DNA of 64,000 nt from Pseudomonas fluorescens (GCF_902497625.1 NZ_CABVGX010000021.1:38148-102147); one strand, 5' to 3'; positions 45,871-55,157 are shown, counted from the stretch's first letter. The notes: a model not told the origin generated them from the sequence alone. Program-made: numbers and translations.

Positions 45871-46533
45871 ATGAAAACGCTGATCGAAGGGTTACTTAAA
45901 TTTCAGAAAGAAGCATTTCCGCAGCGCACTGACCTGTTCAAACACCTGGCTACCAAACAACATCCAGGCACATTGTTCATCACCTGTTCCGATAGCCGCG
46001 TAGTCCCTGAATTATTGACCCAGCAAGAGCCCGGCGAGCTGTTCGTGATCCGTAACGCCGGCAACATTGTGCCGTCATACAGCCCTCATCCAGGCGGTGT
46101 GTCGGCGACGGTGGAATACGCTGTGGCGGTGCTCGGCGTAACAGATATTGTGATCTGCGGCCATTCCGATTGCGGCGCGATGACTGCTGTTGCCCAGTGC
46201 AAATGCATGGATCATCTGCCTGCTGTGGCCGGTTGGTTGCAACATGCGGAGTCTGCAAAGGTCATCAACGAGTCCCGCACTCATGCCGATGAGGCGGCGA
46301 AAGTCAGCTCGATGGTTCGGGAAAATGTCATCGCCCAATTGGCCAACATCCAGACGCATCCAAGCGTGCGTCTGGCGCAGGAAAAAGGCCTGTTGAACCT
46401 GCATGGATGGGTTTATGACATCGAAACCGGATCGGTCGACGCACTCGACAGCGACAACCGCAGTTTCAAATCATTGGCACAGCACCCTGATACCTGCGCG
46501 ATGCACGGCCGCATGGAAGAAGCCGCCGCCTGA
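45871..46533 (+). CDS. cynT: Beta-class carbonic anhydrase
   Basis: A 220-residue beta carbonic anhydrase. Zinc ligands C39 (ITCSDSR, with D41 and R43), H98 and C101 (CGHSDCG) are all present. In the cyanate pathway it turns the CO2 released by cyanase back into bicarbonate, the co-substrate of the reaction. It lies 34 bases after the DUF2790 gene and is the last of the three-gene cyn set; the next gene converges on it. The symbol is given for context; it could also serve as a general carbonic anhydrase. Confidence 0.92.
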   Translation: MKTLIEGLLKFQKEAFPQRTDLFKHLATKQHPGTLFITCSDSRVVPELLTQQEPGELFVIRNAGNIVPSYSPHPGGVSATVEYAVAVLGVTDIVICGHSDCGAMTAVAQCKCMDHLPAVAGWLQHAESAKVINESRTHADEAAKVSSMVRENVIAQLANIQTHPSVRLAQEKGLLNLHGWVYDIETGSVDALDSDNRSFKSLAQHPDTCAMHGRMEEAAA

Positions 46534-46605
46534 AAGCAGCGGTCTACCTACAGACCCGCAGATTTTCACAGGGGACCACCCTTGAGCACACCAGGATCTT
46601 TCGGT

Positions 46606-48678
46606 TTACAAATCCAGCACCAGGGGGGCATCGCCCTCCTTGCTTTGCGCTGGCACTGCGCAGCAAATCAACACCTCGCCCTGCGTCGGCATTTCAGCGG
46701 GCAAGTTCAAATAGTGCACTTCGCCACTGATCAATCTGGTACGACACGTCCCACACGAACCGCCGCGGCAACTGAAGTCCGGATTCAATCCACGACTTTC
46801 CGCCAACTCCAACAAGCTCCCATTGCCGGGCTCCCAACGCGCCTCTTTCGCAGAAGTCGCGAACAGCACCTTGACCGGGCTACTGGCTGCAGGAACTTGC
46901 TCAACCGCCGGGGTCAGCTGATCGCGTAACCGCACCAGCGTCGACGGCCCGAACGTTTCTGCGTGAATGCGATCATCGCCAATGCGCAGTTCGCGTAGTC
47001 CATCGTATAAAGCCTGGGTGAACGCGCCTGGGCCGCACAGGTAAAAGTCGTAATCATCCAGCGGCAACAGCGCCTTGAGTAAAGCGACATCTACACGCCC
47101 AGCCAATTCGAAGTCTTCGCCCTCGCGAGCGTGTTGCTCCGGCTGACTTAGAAGTCGTAACGCGCGAACTTTATCTTTCGCACGGGTCGCCAGTTCAAAC
47201 AGCTCATCCCGAAATGCCAGCTCGGCCAGACTACGCGCACTCTGGATAAACCAGGTCGGCCGGGTGCGACGAATTCGCTCTCCCTCATAGATGACTTCGC
47301 GCAGCATGGACAGCAGCGGCGTGACCCCCACTCCAGCGGCCAGTAAAACCAATGGCCGATGCTCATCGGCCTGCACTGTGAATCGACCTTGCGGGGCGCG
47401 GGCTTCGATGAGATCCCCGACCCGGATCTGGTTGTGCAGGTGCGACGAAACCAACCCGTCACGCTTGACGCTGATCCGCAAGAAATTATCCGAAGGTGCG
47501 CTCGACACACTGTAAGTCCTGACAATGGGCGGCTGCCCTTCAACCAGGCTAAACCGGACGGGTAAATGCTGGCCCGCCTCGAATCGCGGCAATCCCGCGC
47601 CATCGTCGGGTTCCAGATAAAAAGAACGGATGGTGCTGCTCTCTTCGACGACTCGCGTGACGCGCAGATGCCGCCATTGATCGCGCAAGGCGTCGGCCTG
47701 TAAGCGACCTTCGGCTTGTTCCCAACTGCCGGTCAGCAAACTGTTCGGCGAGAAACCTTCGAATGCCCAGCGCAGGGCCAGCACGGCTGGCCTTCTGACA
47801 ACCTGCTCCACCGTTAAGGTCCAGAGTCTTTCGGCCCCTTGAAACGCTGCGATTTCGGGGCCGTCGAGAACAAGCTCAGTGCGCCCGGCCACCTGAAGCA
47901 CATCACCTGACGAGAAATCGACAAAGACCAGACCGGCCTTGGGATTGAGCAACAAGTTGCCCAACGTATTGAAATGCAGATTGCCGGCAAAATCGGGGAT
48001 CGTCAGCACATTGCCTTCGACCCTGACGAAGCCTGGGTTACCACCGCGGTGCGAGACGTCCACCGAGCGCCTGGATGAGTCGCCGTCCAGGTCGACGTAG
48101 CTGGCGAGAAAAAAAGTGTCGGCCTTGCGTATCATCTCTTTCGCGGACTCGTCCAATTCGTGAAGGCATTGCACTGCAACGTCAGCTGAAGAACGCCCAA
48201 CGCTGACCGGCTCGACACTTCGTAACTGGATGTATTGCGGGCAGTTGCCGAAAGCGTGCACGACGGAAACGGCAACACCGCCCGTTGAGGCGGCGCTGAT
48301 GTTGCCGTTCATACGATTGCGCCGGCGGGTCTTCAGATCGATGCCGAGTAGTCCGATTGCGGCACCCGTTTGCAAGGCAGGCTTGACCGGATCACCGTCC
48401 GCGGGCAGACGGTCGAGTCGCAAAGTGCGTGGGTCGGGTGAGTGAACAAATCCTGGAGGTCCCTCGATCAACGTCGCCCAGGGCATGCCGTTCTCATCGA
48501 CCGCACCCATCACCAGATAAGGCAGCTGGCTGTAAAACGAACGGTGCTGATCCGGCATGTAGTCGCGAACGACCTTTCGCCCAAAGTGTTCCATCTGCTG
48601 CGCCACGCCGACACTTTCCTGCAACCGCCGCTCACCGGCATGCCAGGGTGAAGCCCCCGGCTCGTCCGTTGTATTCAT
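46606..48678 (-). CDS. PNPOx-like / ferredoxin-reductase / 2Fe-2S fusion oxidoreductase (paralogue 2)
   Basis: A 690-residue relative of the protein at 38574 with the same three parts: split barrel (GNCPQYIQLRSVEPVSVGRS, IPDFAGNLHFNTLGNLLLNP), FAD/NAD(P) reductase (RTYSVSSAP, LLAAGVGVTPLLSMLREVIY, FYLCGPGAF), and 2Fe-2S ferredoxin (CRGGSCGTC, final CC). Many stretches are near-identical to paralogue 1, so they arose by duplication. The ATG at 48678 follows GAGG and is chosen over one seven codons earlier. It lies 39 bases after the DJ-1 gene on the same strand, so the two form a unit with the shared motif upstream. Confidence 0.87.
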   Translation of the reverse strand: MNTTDEPGASPWHAGERRLQESVGVAQQMEHFGRKVVRDYMPDQHRSFYSQLPYLVMGAVDENGMPWATLIEGPPGFVHSPDPRTLRLDRLPADGDPVKPALQTGAAIGLLGIDLKTRRRNRMNGNISAASTGGVAVSVVHAFGNCPQYIQLRSVEPVSVGRSSADVAVQCLHELDESAKEMIRKADTFFLASYVDLDGDSSRRSVDVSHRGGNPGFVRVEGNVLTIPDFAGNLHFNTLGNLLLNPKAGLVFVDFSSGDVLQVAGRTELVLDGPEIAAFQGAERLWTLTVEQVVRRPAVLALRWAFEGFSPNSLLTGSWEQAEGRLQADALRDQWRHLRVTRVVEESSTIRSFYLEPDDGAGLPRFEAGQHLPVRFSLVEGQPPIVRTYSVSSAPSDNFLRISVKRDGLVSSHLHNQIRVGDLIEARAPQGRFTVQADEHRPLVLLAAGVGVTPLLSMLREVIYEGERIRRTRPTWFIQSARSLAELAFRDELFELATRAKDKVRALRLLSQPEQHAREGEDFELAGRVDVALLKALLPLDDYDFYLCGPGAFTQALYDGLRELRIGDDRIHAETFGPSTLVRLRDQLTPAVEQVPAASSPVKVLFATSAKEARWEPGNGSLLELAESRGLNPDFSCRGGSCGTCRTRLISGEVHYLNLPAEMPTQGEVLICCAVPAQSKEGDAPLVLDL

Positions 48679-48717
48679 GATCACCTCTTGGTAGGTCACC
48701 TGTTTGTGGTCGCTGCG

Positions 48718-49356
48718 TTACTGCATAAGGGGCTCTGCAACTTGTGGCGTCTCGAACCAATGACGATCAGGCGTGGCAAAGCGCATTTTCTGACGGATGT
48801 ACGTCGCGTTGTCAGCACTGGTCAGTTGTTCCAGCAGCACAAAAGCAACTTCAGCGGCGGTGCCTGGCCCGCTCGAAGTAATAATGTTGTCGTCAACCAC
48901 GACCGGTCGATCGACGAACAGTGCACCTGTTTCCAGCAGTTGGTTCTTACGCTTGCCGCCTTCCTGGTGATAGGTCGTCGCATTCCTGCCACGCAACACC
49001 CCCGCTACACCCAGACATACCGACGACACGCAAACACTGGCAACGGGTTTGCCGGCTTCGACAAAATGGCGAATCGTCTGCAGAAATGGCTCACTGAGTG
49101 CTTCTTCATAAAATCCCGCCGGTTCAAAACCGCCTGGCAATGCCAGCGCGTCGAAGCTGCTGATATCGAGATCGCACAACAAAGATCCCGGATTAATGCT
49201 GAGACCAAACGTGGTAACGATTTTTCTGCGAAGGCCTGCGTTGACTAACTCTAGAGGACAATCACCGATCAGGTCGGCCCAGCCGAGCACGTCGGTAAAA
49301 GCGGCCATTTCCATCGGTTCGACGCCATTGGCGAGCAGCATGAGTACGCGTTTCAT
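48718..49356 (-). CDS. DJ-1/PfpI family protein
   Basis: A 212-residue DJ-1-type protein with the nucleophile Cys109 in a SVCVSS elbow and an acidic residue near 13-16 (GVEPME) in the place of Glu18 of DJ-1. The group includes YajL/DJ-1 repair or glyoxalase-like proteins and isonitrile hydratases; the length and the PGGFEPAGFY and TYHQEGGKRK segments look closer to DJ-1/ThiJ. GGAG precedes the ATG. It is the first gene of a two-gene unit with a flavin/iron-sulfur oxidoreductase, which suggests a stress-response or electrophile-detoxification role. Confidence 0.88.
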   Translation of the reverse strand: MKRVLMLLANGVEPMEMAAFTDVLGWADLIGDCPLELVNAGLRRKIVTTFGLSINPGSLLCDLDISSFDALALPGGFEPAGFYEEALSEPFLQTIRHFVEAGKPVASVCVSSVCLGVAGVLRGRNATTYHQEGGKRKNQLLETGALFVDRPVVVDDNIITSSGPGTAAEVAFVLLEQLTSADNATYIRQKMRFATPDRHWFETPQVAEPLMQ

Positions 49357-49429
49357 CGGGTAGTTATCTCCGCGGTGAAGCCTTTAAAAAACTGCCTGGA
49401 CGCATGCTCTGCTTTTATCGCTTTGATGA

Positions 49430-49462
49430 GAACGGCCATAAAACGCAATCCACTGTTTCGCT
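49430..49462 (-). promoter_or_regulatory. Shared 33-bp upstream motif, copy 2
   Basis: Plus-strand GAACGGCCATAAAACGCAAT then CCACTGTTTCGCT, 28 of 33 bases the same as 40751-40783. It is 74 bases upstream of the DJ-1 gene that heads the unit with paralogue 2, on the same strand relation as copy 1 to paralogue 1. It is also about 150 bases upstream of the divergent alpha/beta hydrolase. Confidence 0.6.
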
Positions 49463-49611
49463 GGCTGAAATGCTGGTTTGTATCGGTATGTAGCGACTGA
49501 GGGTTCAGACACGTTTCCATGCAGGGCACTGAGAATCGGACACACAGGGAACACAACGACCGGTTCAAATATCCCCGTCGCTTCTATCCCGCGCTCTCAA
49601 AGGAACATCCG

Positions 49612-50388
49612 ATGAAAAAGATTTTTGCAGGTCTTGCCCTGGCTGCCGCAATGGTGAGTGCCAACGCTGCGCTGGCTGCGCCGGTCAAACCGACGGTCGT
49701 ACTGGTTCACGGGGCTTTTGCCGATTCCAGCAGTTGGAATGGCGTTGTCAAAATTCTGGAAAAAGATGGCTATCCCGTGATCGCAGCTGCGAACCCGCTG
49801 CGCTCACTCAAGGGTGATGCGCAGTCGGTGGCCGATGTGCTCGCCAGCATCAAAACGCCGGTCGTGCTGGTCGGGCATTCCTATGGTGGCCCGGTCATCA
49901 GCGAAGCGGCTTACGGCAATGCCAACGTCAAAGCGCTGGTGTACGTCGCCGCCATTGCACCCGAAGCAGGCGAATCCACTGCACAATTGTCCGGTCGTTT
50001 TCCCGGCGGCACCCTGGGCCCGACCCTCGCCCCTCCGGTAGCCTTGGCTGACGGCGGCAAGGATCTGTATATCCAACAAGATAAATTCCACGAGCAATTT
50101 GCGGCGGACGTCTCTAACGCGGACGCCAGATTGATGGCCGCGACTCAACGTCCGGTCACAGTAGCCGCGCTCAACGAAGCATCGACCGAGCCGGCCTGGA
50201 AAACCATTCCTTCCTGGTTTGTTTATGGCGACGCGGATAAAAACATCCCGGCACAAGCGCAGGCCTTCATGGCTGAGCGGGCGCATGCGAAGCAGACCGT
50301 AGTGGTCAAAGGCGCGTCGCACGTGGTGATGGTGTCCAACCCGAAAGTGGTTGCCAGCCTGATCGAAAAGGCAGCGACCGCTAAATGA
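49612..50388 (+). CDS. Exported alpha/beta hydrolase
   Basis: A 258-residue protein with a signal peptide (cleavage near ALA-APV) and an alpha/beta-hydrolase fold. The oxyanion segment VLVHGAFADSSSWNG is near 31-45, the nucleophile is S90 in GHSYGGPV, and the catalytic His is in GASHVVMVSNP near the C-terminus. It resembles small haloperoxidase/esterase-like hydrolases often induced with quinone or aldehyde stress genes. The ATG at 49612 is well placed; upstream residues in frame are not a signal sequence. It diverges from the DJ-1 unit, across the 33-bp motif, so it may share its control. The substrate is unknown. Confidence 0.9.
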   Translation: MKKIFAGLALAAAMVSANAALAAPVKPTVVLVHGAFADSSSWNGVVKILEKDGYPVIAAANPLRSLKGDAQSVADVLASIKTPVVLVGHSYGGPVISEAAYGNANVKALVYVAAIAPEAGESTAQLSGRFPGGTLGPTLAPPVALADGGKDLYIQQDKFHEQFAADVSNADARLMAATQRPVTVAALNEASTEPAWKTIPSWFVYGDADKNIPAQAQAFMAERAHAKQTVVVKGASHVVMVSNPKVVASLIEKAATAK

Positions 50389-50425
50389 TGGTTGTCAGCG
50401 ACTTAAGGTTCGGGTCGCTGATCGT

Positions 50426-51337
50426 TTACAGCGCATCCGGCAGCAGTGCCGGATGTTCGCGCAGGCCCTCGACCATGTAGTCGACGAAGCTGCGCACTCT
50501 CATGGAGGCCCTGCGCCTTTCCCGGTAAACCACATGCACCGCAAGCGCTGGCAGCTCGAAAGGTTGCAGTACCCGGCACAATCGGCCGTTTTGCAAATAA
50601 TCGTAAGCCGGATAACTCAGACAGCGCGTAAGCCCCGCGCCGTGCGCTGCGGCATCAAGAGCCGCTTGCGCAGTGGTGCAACTGATACGTGAGCGGGCCT
50701 TTAAGGTGCTCTGAATACCTTGTGTGGAAAAATCCCAGTGGATCTTCTCCCTGAACGTTTGTATGCCAATAAGCCGATGACTTTTCAGGTCCTCCGGATC
50801 GACAGGCACACCGTTGGCTTCCAGGTATTCGGGACTTCCACAGACGATCGAACGAACGTAGCCAACAGGTCGTGCGATCAACGATGAATTGGGCAGTCTT
50901 CCCACCAGCACGGCCACGTCCAGACCTTCCTCGTTCATGTTCGGAAAACGATCATGGTAATGGGCGAATACTTTGACCTCGGGATAAACCTCCATGTAAT
51001 TGGCAAGTAGCGGCGTCATGACATAGCGGCTGAAAAGAAGCGGGAGCAATACCGTCAGATTGCCCTGGGCCTGAACATGCAGGCCTTTGGCAGATGCCTC
51101 TGCGTCTTCGATGCCTTTGAGGATGCGCGAGCAATCGGCCATGAATGCCGCCCCCGGCTCAGTCAACGAGACGCCACGCGTGCTTCGTTGCAGTAACGCC
51201 ACGCCAAGACGCGCCTCCAGCCGGGCAATTGCGCGAACAACTGTCGGCCCGGAGACATTCAGACGACGTGCGGCTGCCGCCAGGCTCGGGCGCTCCGACA
51301 GCGCTTCAAACATGAGCATTTCATGAAAGCGATCCAT
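50426..51337 (-). CDS. LysR family transcriptional regulator
   Basis: A 303-residue LysR protein (PSLAAAARRLNVSGPTVVRA, LLQRSTRGVSLTEPG). The usual Ser in the HTH is changed to G-P-T-V-V-R, a mild variation also seen in its neighbour. Its ATG overlaps the stop of the LysR gene at 51337, so the two regulators are translationally coupled. Confidence 0.9.
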   Translation of the reverse strand: MDRFHEMLMFEALSERPSLAAAARRLNVSGPTVVRAIARLEARLGVALLQRSTRGVSLTEPGAAFMADCSRILKGIEDAEASAKGLHVQAQGNLTVLLPLLFSRYVMTPLLANYMEVYPEVKVFAHYHDRFPNMNEEGLDVAVLVGRLPNSSLIARPVGYVRSIVCGSPEYLEANGVPVDPEDLKSHRLIGIQTFREKIHWDFSTQGIQSTLKARSRISCTTAQAALDAAAHGAGLTRCLSYPAYDYLQNGRLCRVLQPFELPALAVHVVYRERRRASMRVRSFVDYMVEGLREHPALLPDAL

Positions 51338-52257
51338 CAGAGGATACTTTTTGCAGTGGGCCGGAGCGCTTTGTCAGCGCTCAGACGTTCCGTAAGGAAA
51401 TCCACAAAGGTGCGCACCTTTGCGGGCACGCGGTTGCTCTTGAGGTACACGACCTGAATGGGCAAAGCCGGTGGTTCAAAATCCTGCAACACCACTTCCA
51501 GGTCGCCGGCCGCCACCTGACTGGCCACCTGGTAGGACAACACGCGCGTCACTCCCCAGCCCAGACAGGCAATGTTGATAGCCGCCTGATTAGCGGTCAC
51601 CACCAGACGCGGATCGAAGCGAAAGCTCAATGGATTGCCTTCATGCTCGAATTGCCAGTCGCTTAACAAATGACTCGCCGAAGACATCACGATTTTGGCC
51701 GAGCTTAGTTCACCAGGGTGACGGGGCCTGCCGAATCGCTGGAAATAATCCGGAGCGCCACAAATCACCTGGCGCACTTCGCCCACCTTGATGCCGTGCT
51801 GATTATTCTCGTGCAAGTGGCCGATACGGATCGCCACATCAATGCCTTCATCGACCATGCTCGTCACGCGGTCAACCAATAACGCGTTGAGATTAACGGA
51901 AGGAAATTGATCCAGATACTCAGCCAGCAAAGGCGCAACGTACAACTCACCAAAGAGCACGGGCGCGGTCACCGTGAGGTGACCACAGGGAATCGAATAA
52001 CTGCCGGCCGCGGCCTCCTCCGCTTCACTGAGCTCACCGAGTATGCGTCGGCAATCATCCAGATAGCGTTGACCCGCCTCGGTCAAGTGCAGGCTACGTG
52101 TGGTGCGCGACAGCAACTGAGTGCCGATGCGTTCCTCCATCGCGGCAATGGCACGGGTAACACTGGGCGGGGATATATTCAGACGACGGGCAGCGGCCGC
52201 GAAACCTTCTTCTTCGGCGACCGTCATGAAAATCTGCATTTCTTGAAAGCGATCCAT
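51337..52257 (-). CDS. LysR family transcriptional regulator
   Basis: A 306-residue LysR protein (GFAAAARRLNISPPSVTRAI, RIGTQLLSRTTRSLHLTEAG). The ATG at 52257 gives the typical MDRFQEMQIF opening; an upstream GTG-rich extension is unlikely. It ends in an ATGA overlap with the next LysR gene, an uncommon tandem pair that looks like an old duplication. A glutathione S-transferase gene lies 81 bases upstream on the same strand. Confidence 0.9.
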   Translation of the reverse strand: MDRFQEMQIFMTVAEEEGFAAAARRLNISPPSVTRAIAAMEERIGTQLLSRTTRSLHLTEAGQRYLDDCRRILGELSEAEEAAAGSYSIPCGHLTVTAPVLFGELYVAPLLAEYLDQFPSVNLNALLVDRVTSMVDEGIDVAIRIGHLHENNQHGIKVGEVRQVICGAPDYFQRFGRPRHPGELSSAKIVMSSASHLLSDWQFEHEGNPLSFRFDPRLVVTANQAAINIACLGWGVTRVLSYQVASQVAAGDLEVVLQDFEPPALPIQVVYLKSNRVPAKVRTFVDFLTERLSADKALRPTAKSIL

Positions 52258-52338
52258 AGGCGACTCTGCCGTGACACACATCCTGGACGATCAATGGAGC
52301 CTGCCCGGCAGGTTTCCCGGGCCGCTCCAACACTTCGA

Positions 52339-52968
52339 TCAAACTTGCTGCAAGCCCTTGGCAGTGCGTTGCATACCCACAAAATTGGGCAGCGCCTCGA
52401 TACTGCTTAACCAGGCACGCACGTTAGGATAGTCAGTCAACGCCACATTGCCTTCCGGGGCGTGTGAGATGTAGGTATAAGCCGCGACATCAGCGACGGT
52501 CGGTTTATCGCCCGCCAGGAATTTACTCTTACCCAACTCTTGCTCCATGACCGTGAGCAAACTGTGGGATTTACTGATTGCGTCCTCAGCGTTGTAACCA
52601 GCGCCGAACACAGTAATCAGTCGCGCTGTAGCAGGGCCCGAGTTGATCTGCCCGGCCGCGATCGACAACCAGCGCTGTACGTTCGCTTGCGCAACGGGAT
52701 CGCTGGGCAGCCACTCACCGTTCCCGTATTTTGCAGCGAGATAGACCAGAATCGCATTCGAGTCAGCCAGTACGGTGCCGTTATCATCGATCACTGGTAC
52801 TTGGCCGAGGCTGTTGAGCGCCAGGAACTCGGGCGTCTTGTGCGCGCCTTTCATTAGATCCACGAATATCAACTCCGTCGGCTGGCCGAGCAGTGACAGC
52901 ATCAATTCGACGCGATGCGCGTGGCCTGACAATGGGTGACGGTAGAGTTTGATAGGTTGCTGGGACAT
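52339..52968 (-). CDS. Glutathione S-transferase
   Basis: A 209-residue GST with an N-terminal thioredoxin-like domain ([29 protein letters not shown], the cis-Pro site; [15 protein letters not shown]) and an all-helical C-terminal domain ([16 protein letters not shown]). It conjugates glutathione to electrophiles in the cytoplasm. GGAG precedes the ATG. It lies upstream of the tandem LysR pair and downstream of another LysR gene, all on the minus strand, so one of these probably controls it. A dead gor fragment is about 1 kb away. Confidence 0.92.
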   Translation of the reverse strand: MSQQPIKLYRHPLSGHAHRVELMLSLLGQPTELIFVDLMKGAHKTPEFLALNSLGQVPVIDDNGTVLADSNAILVYLAAKYGNGEWLPSDPVAQANVQRWLSIAAGQINSGPATARLITVFGAGYNAEDAISKSHSLLTVMEQELGKSKFLAGDKPTVADVAAYTYISHAPEGNVALTDYPNVRAWLSSIEALPNFVGMQRTAKGLQQV

Positions 52969-53103
52969 GACCTGCTCCGGTTGTTATGAGTTCGACCCGG
53001 TGATCGCGTCGATGGAGCGATCTTGCCTCTGTCTTCCAAACAGCGGAATTACCACAATTCACAATCCAGCATTTCATCCGGCGTAATGATCAATACGCTC
53101 CAG

Positions 53104-53988
53104 TTACTTCACGCTTGCTGATCCCAGCATCAGATCCATGAACGCCACCGAGGCTGCGCTGTGGTAGTTATTCTTGCGCCTGAGCACCGACACGCCACGT
53201 TGAGGCGCTCTGTCGAGCAAGGCCAGTTTGTGCAACGCGCGATCCTGAGTGGCGATGGGTTCCGGGAGGATGGTAGCGACAGCCGTGTTGCGGATGACTT
53301 CCAGCAAGGTATTCACGGAGTTGACCTGAATCGCCACCTTTGGCGTGATGTTCAACCGGGCGAAGTATTCGTCGATACACACGCGGGTGGCGAAATCCGG
53401 GGTCAGCAAGGCGAAATCCAGTTGCGCCAGTTGCTCGGACGTCAAGGCGTCCTGGTAGTCATACAGTGGATGAGCGTGGCCGACCATCAGCCCCAGTGTC
53501 TCAATGAAAGCCGGGATTGATTCGATATCGGCGTTGCGCACCTGGTCAAATGCAACCGCAATGTCCAGCGAATCATTGACGAGCCCCGTTTCGATGTCGC
53601 CCATCGACAGCTCGAAAATCTCCAGATGAATATTCGGGAATTGCGAGATGTAATCGCGCACTAATGGGCCCAAAACGTACGCCATGAAAGTGGGGGCCAT
53701 GGCGAGCCTTAATGTGCCGCGGGACAGGTCCTTAACGTCGTGCAAGGCCCGTTTGCCCGCCGCCAGTTCCACCAGAACGCGACGGGCACACTCGATGTAG
53801 GCCAGCCCTGCATCGGTGGGCCTGACAGTACGGGAAGTTCGATCAAACAGGCTGACGCCAAGGGTTTCTTCAAGTTGCCGTATCTGTTGCGACAATGTCG
53901 GCTGAGACACATGAAGAACTTCTGCAGCCCGGGTAAAGCCACCGTGGTCAGCAACTGCCAGCAAATACCGCAGATGTCTCAGCAGCAT
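53104..53988 (-). CDS. LysR family transcriptional regulator (CynR-like)
   Basis: A 294-residue LysR protein with the opening MLLRHLRYLLAVADHGGFTR, HVSQPTLSQQIRQLEETLGV, and LFDRTSRTVRPTDAG, close to CynR/CbbR-type regulators. Its relation to the cyanase gene 8 kb away is only a resemblance. It precedes the GST gene on the same strand with about 135 bases between. Confidence 0.9.
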   Translation of the reverse strand: MLLRHLRYLLAVADHGGFTRAAEVLHVSQPTLSQQIRQLEETLGVSLFDRTSRTVRPTDAGLAYIECARRVLVELAAGKRALHDVKDLSRGTLRLAMAPTFMAYVLGPLVRDYISQFPNIHLEIFELSMGDIETGLVNDSLDIAVAFDQVRNADIESIPAFIETLGLMVGHAHPLYDYQDALTSEQLAQLDFALLTPDFATRVCIDEYFARLNITPKVAIQVNSVNTLLEVIRNTAVATILPEPIATQDRALHKLALLDRAPQRGVSVLRRKNNYHSAASVAFMDLMLGSASVK

Positions 53989-54032
53989 GGGGTTACCTGA
54001 AGGTTAAAGACGGAAATGCAGTGTATATCGCC

Positions 54033-54263
54033 CCTTCACTGACTAACCACCGCCGTGCCGAGAGTTGCCAAATGGGTTCGTACTGACTGAGCAAATCCTC
54101 GCAGGAACAGATCGCCTCGGTACAGCAGCCGGGTGTCGGCTCCCAGCCCATTAAAGATGCCAGCGAATTCCATCGCGAAGTAACCACCGCTGACCACCAG
54201 GATGCGCTTAGGTAGTTGTTTCAGGAAGAATGCTTCATTGGAGGTAATCGCATGCTCGCTCAT
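54033..54263 (-). pseudogene. gor: Fragment of glutathione reductase gene
   Basis: About 75 residues match the middle of glutathione-disulfide reductase, around the NADPH-binding Rossmann region: [20 protein letters not shown], then [20 protein letters not shown] and [12 protein letters not shown]. The first Gly of the G-x-G-x-x-A/G motif is Ser, and neither the N-terminal redox disulfide nor the C-terminal half is present. It is a truncated remnant, ending in unrelated residues before the stop. Confidence 0.7.
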
Positions 54264-54294
54264 TTCAGTTCTCTGTCAGGACTGCACAAGGTTT

Positions 54295-54519
54295 TCATTC
54301 ACGGGATAACAAGCGCTGTATCACCGAGGTGAAAAGCCTTGAGAGCAGGCCCTTGTCTGAGCGTGACTGGCAGCCGTCTGTCATCCCTTGTGCGCTGGTT
54401 TCGCTCGCCAGAGCGCCCATGAATTGGGGCAGCAGGAAACCCGCTTCATGCTCGCGATGAAGCACGATTGAAGTGTCTGGATAAGCGCTACGCGTGCAAG
54501 GTTCAGTGGTGCCAATCAT
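54295..54519 (-). CDS. Hypothetical small protein
   Basis: A 74-residue open frame with a good ribosome site (GGGAG seven bases before the ATG). It has no membrane segment or known motif. The middle (HREHEAGFLLPQFMGALASE) and the tail (GLLSRLFTSVIQRLLSRE) look like real protein sequence with an amphipathic C-terminal helix, somewhat like small DUF1127-related proteins, but this is weak. It lies between the gor fragment and the MarR gene. Confidence 0.45.
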   Translation of the reverse strand: MIGTTEPCTRSAYPDTSIVLHREHEAGFLLPQFMGALASETSAQGMTDGCQSRSDKGLLSRLFTSVIQRLLSRE

Positions 54520-54686
54520 TGGAAATCTCCCGGTTGCAGAAAGCGCTGCGGCAACTCAAGTTGTCGCTTGCGTGTGGGATCAGTTTCACCAACAAAGGCA
54601 GTTCAGAGAACGGGCAGAGATGTCATGGCTTAATTGTGCAGGGTGAAACAATGGCGGGAGCGACCTGTTGAAGAACGCTCACCGGC

Positions 54687-55157
54687 TTACATCTCGGACG
54701 GGTCGTAACTATTCACATTGGGCACCTGCAGATGCAGGCGACCGAGCAGATCAACCAGCGTGTCGACCTCTGCGGCGGACAGGCCGCTGAGCAGTCGAGC
54801 TTCACGCTCAAGCGCCACTTTGAGCACCCGGTCATGCAGTTCTTTACCGCTGGCGGTCAAGCGCACGGTGTAACGTCGTGCATCCTTTGGATCAAGCTGA
54901 CTGGTGATTCGCCCGGCCGCTTCCAGGCTCTGCAATGAACGACTGACTGCGCTCTTGTCGAGCCCGATGGCCTGGCAGATTCGGTTAGCGGTGATGTCGG
55001 ATTCAACGGCCAGCATCGAAAGCATTCGCCATTCCACCACGCCAATTCCGAAATGTTTGCGGTAGCACTGGGAAGCACCCGTAGCGAGTTTGTTCGCCAA
55101 AAAGGTCACCAGGCCGGGCACGTAGCGCGACAGGTTCAGTTGTGTATCAGTAGACAT
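54687..55157 (-). CDS. MarR family transcriptional regulator
   Basis: A 156-residue MarR protein with the winged helix-turn-helix ITANRICQAIGLDKSAVSRS and wing LDPKDARRYTVRLT. It diverges from the reductase/Rieske oxygenase genes across about 290 bases that contain a perfect TGGTTG-N6-CAACCA palindrome over a -35 site. It probably represses them until an aromatic ligand binds. The ATG at 55157 is preferred to one two codons earlier. Confidence 0.9.
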   Translation of the reverse strand: MSTDTQLNLSRYVPGLVTFLANKLATGASQCYRKHFGIGVVEWRMLSMLAVESDITANRICQAIGLDKSAVSRSLQSLEAAGRITSQLDPKDARRYTVRLTASGKELHDRVLKVALEREARLLSGLSAAEVDTLVDLLGRLHLQVPNVNSYDPSEM

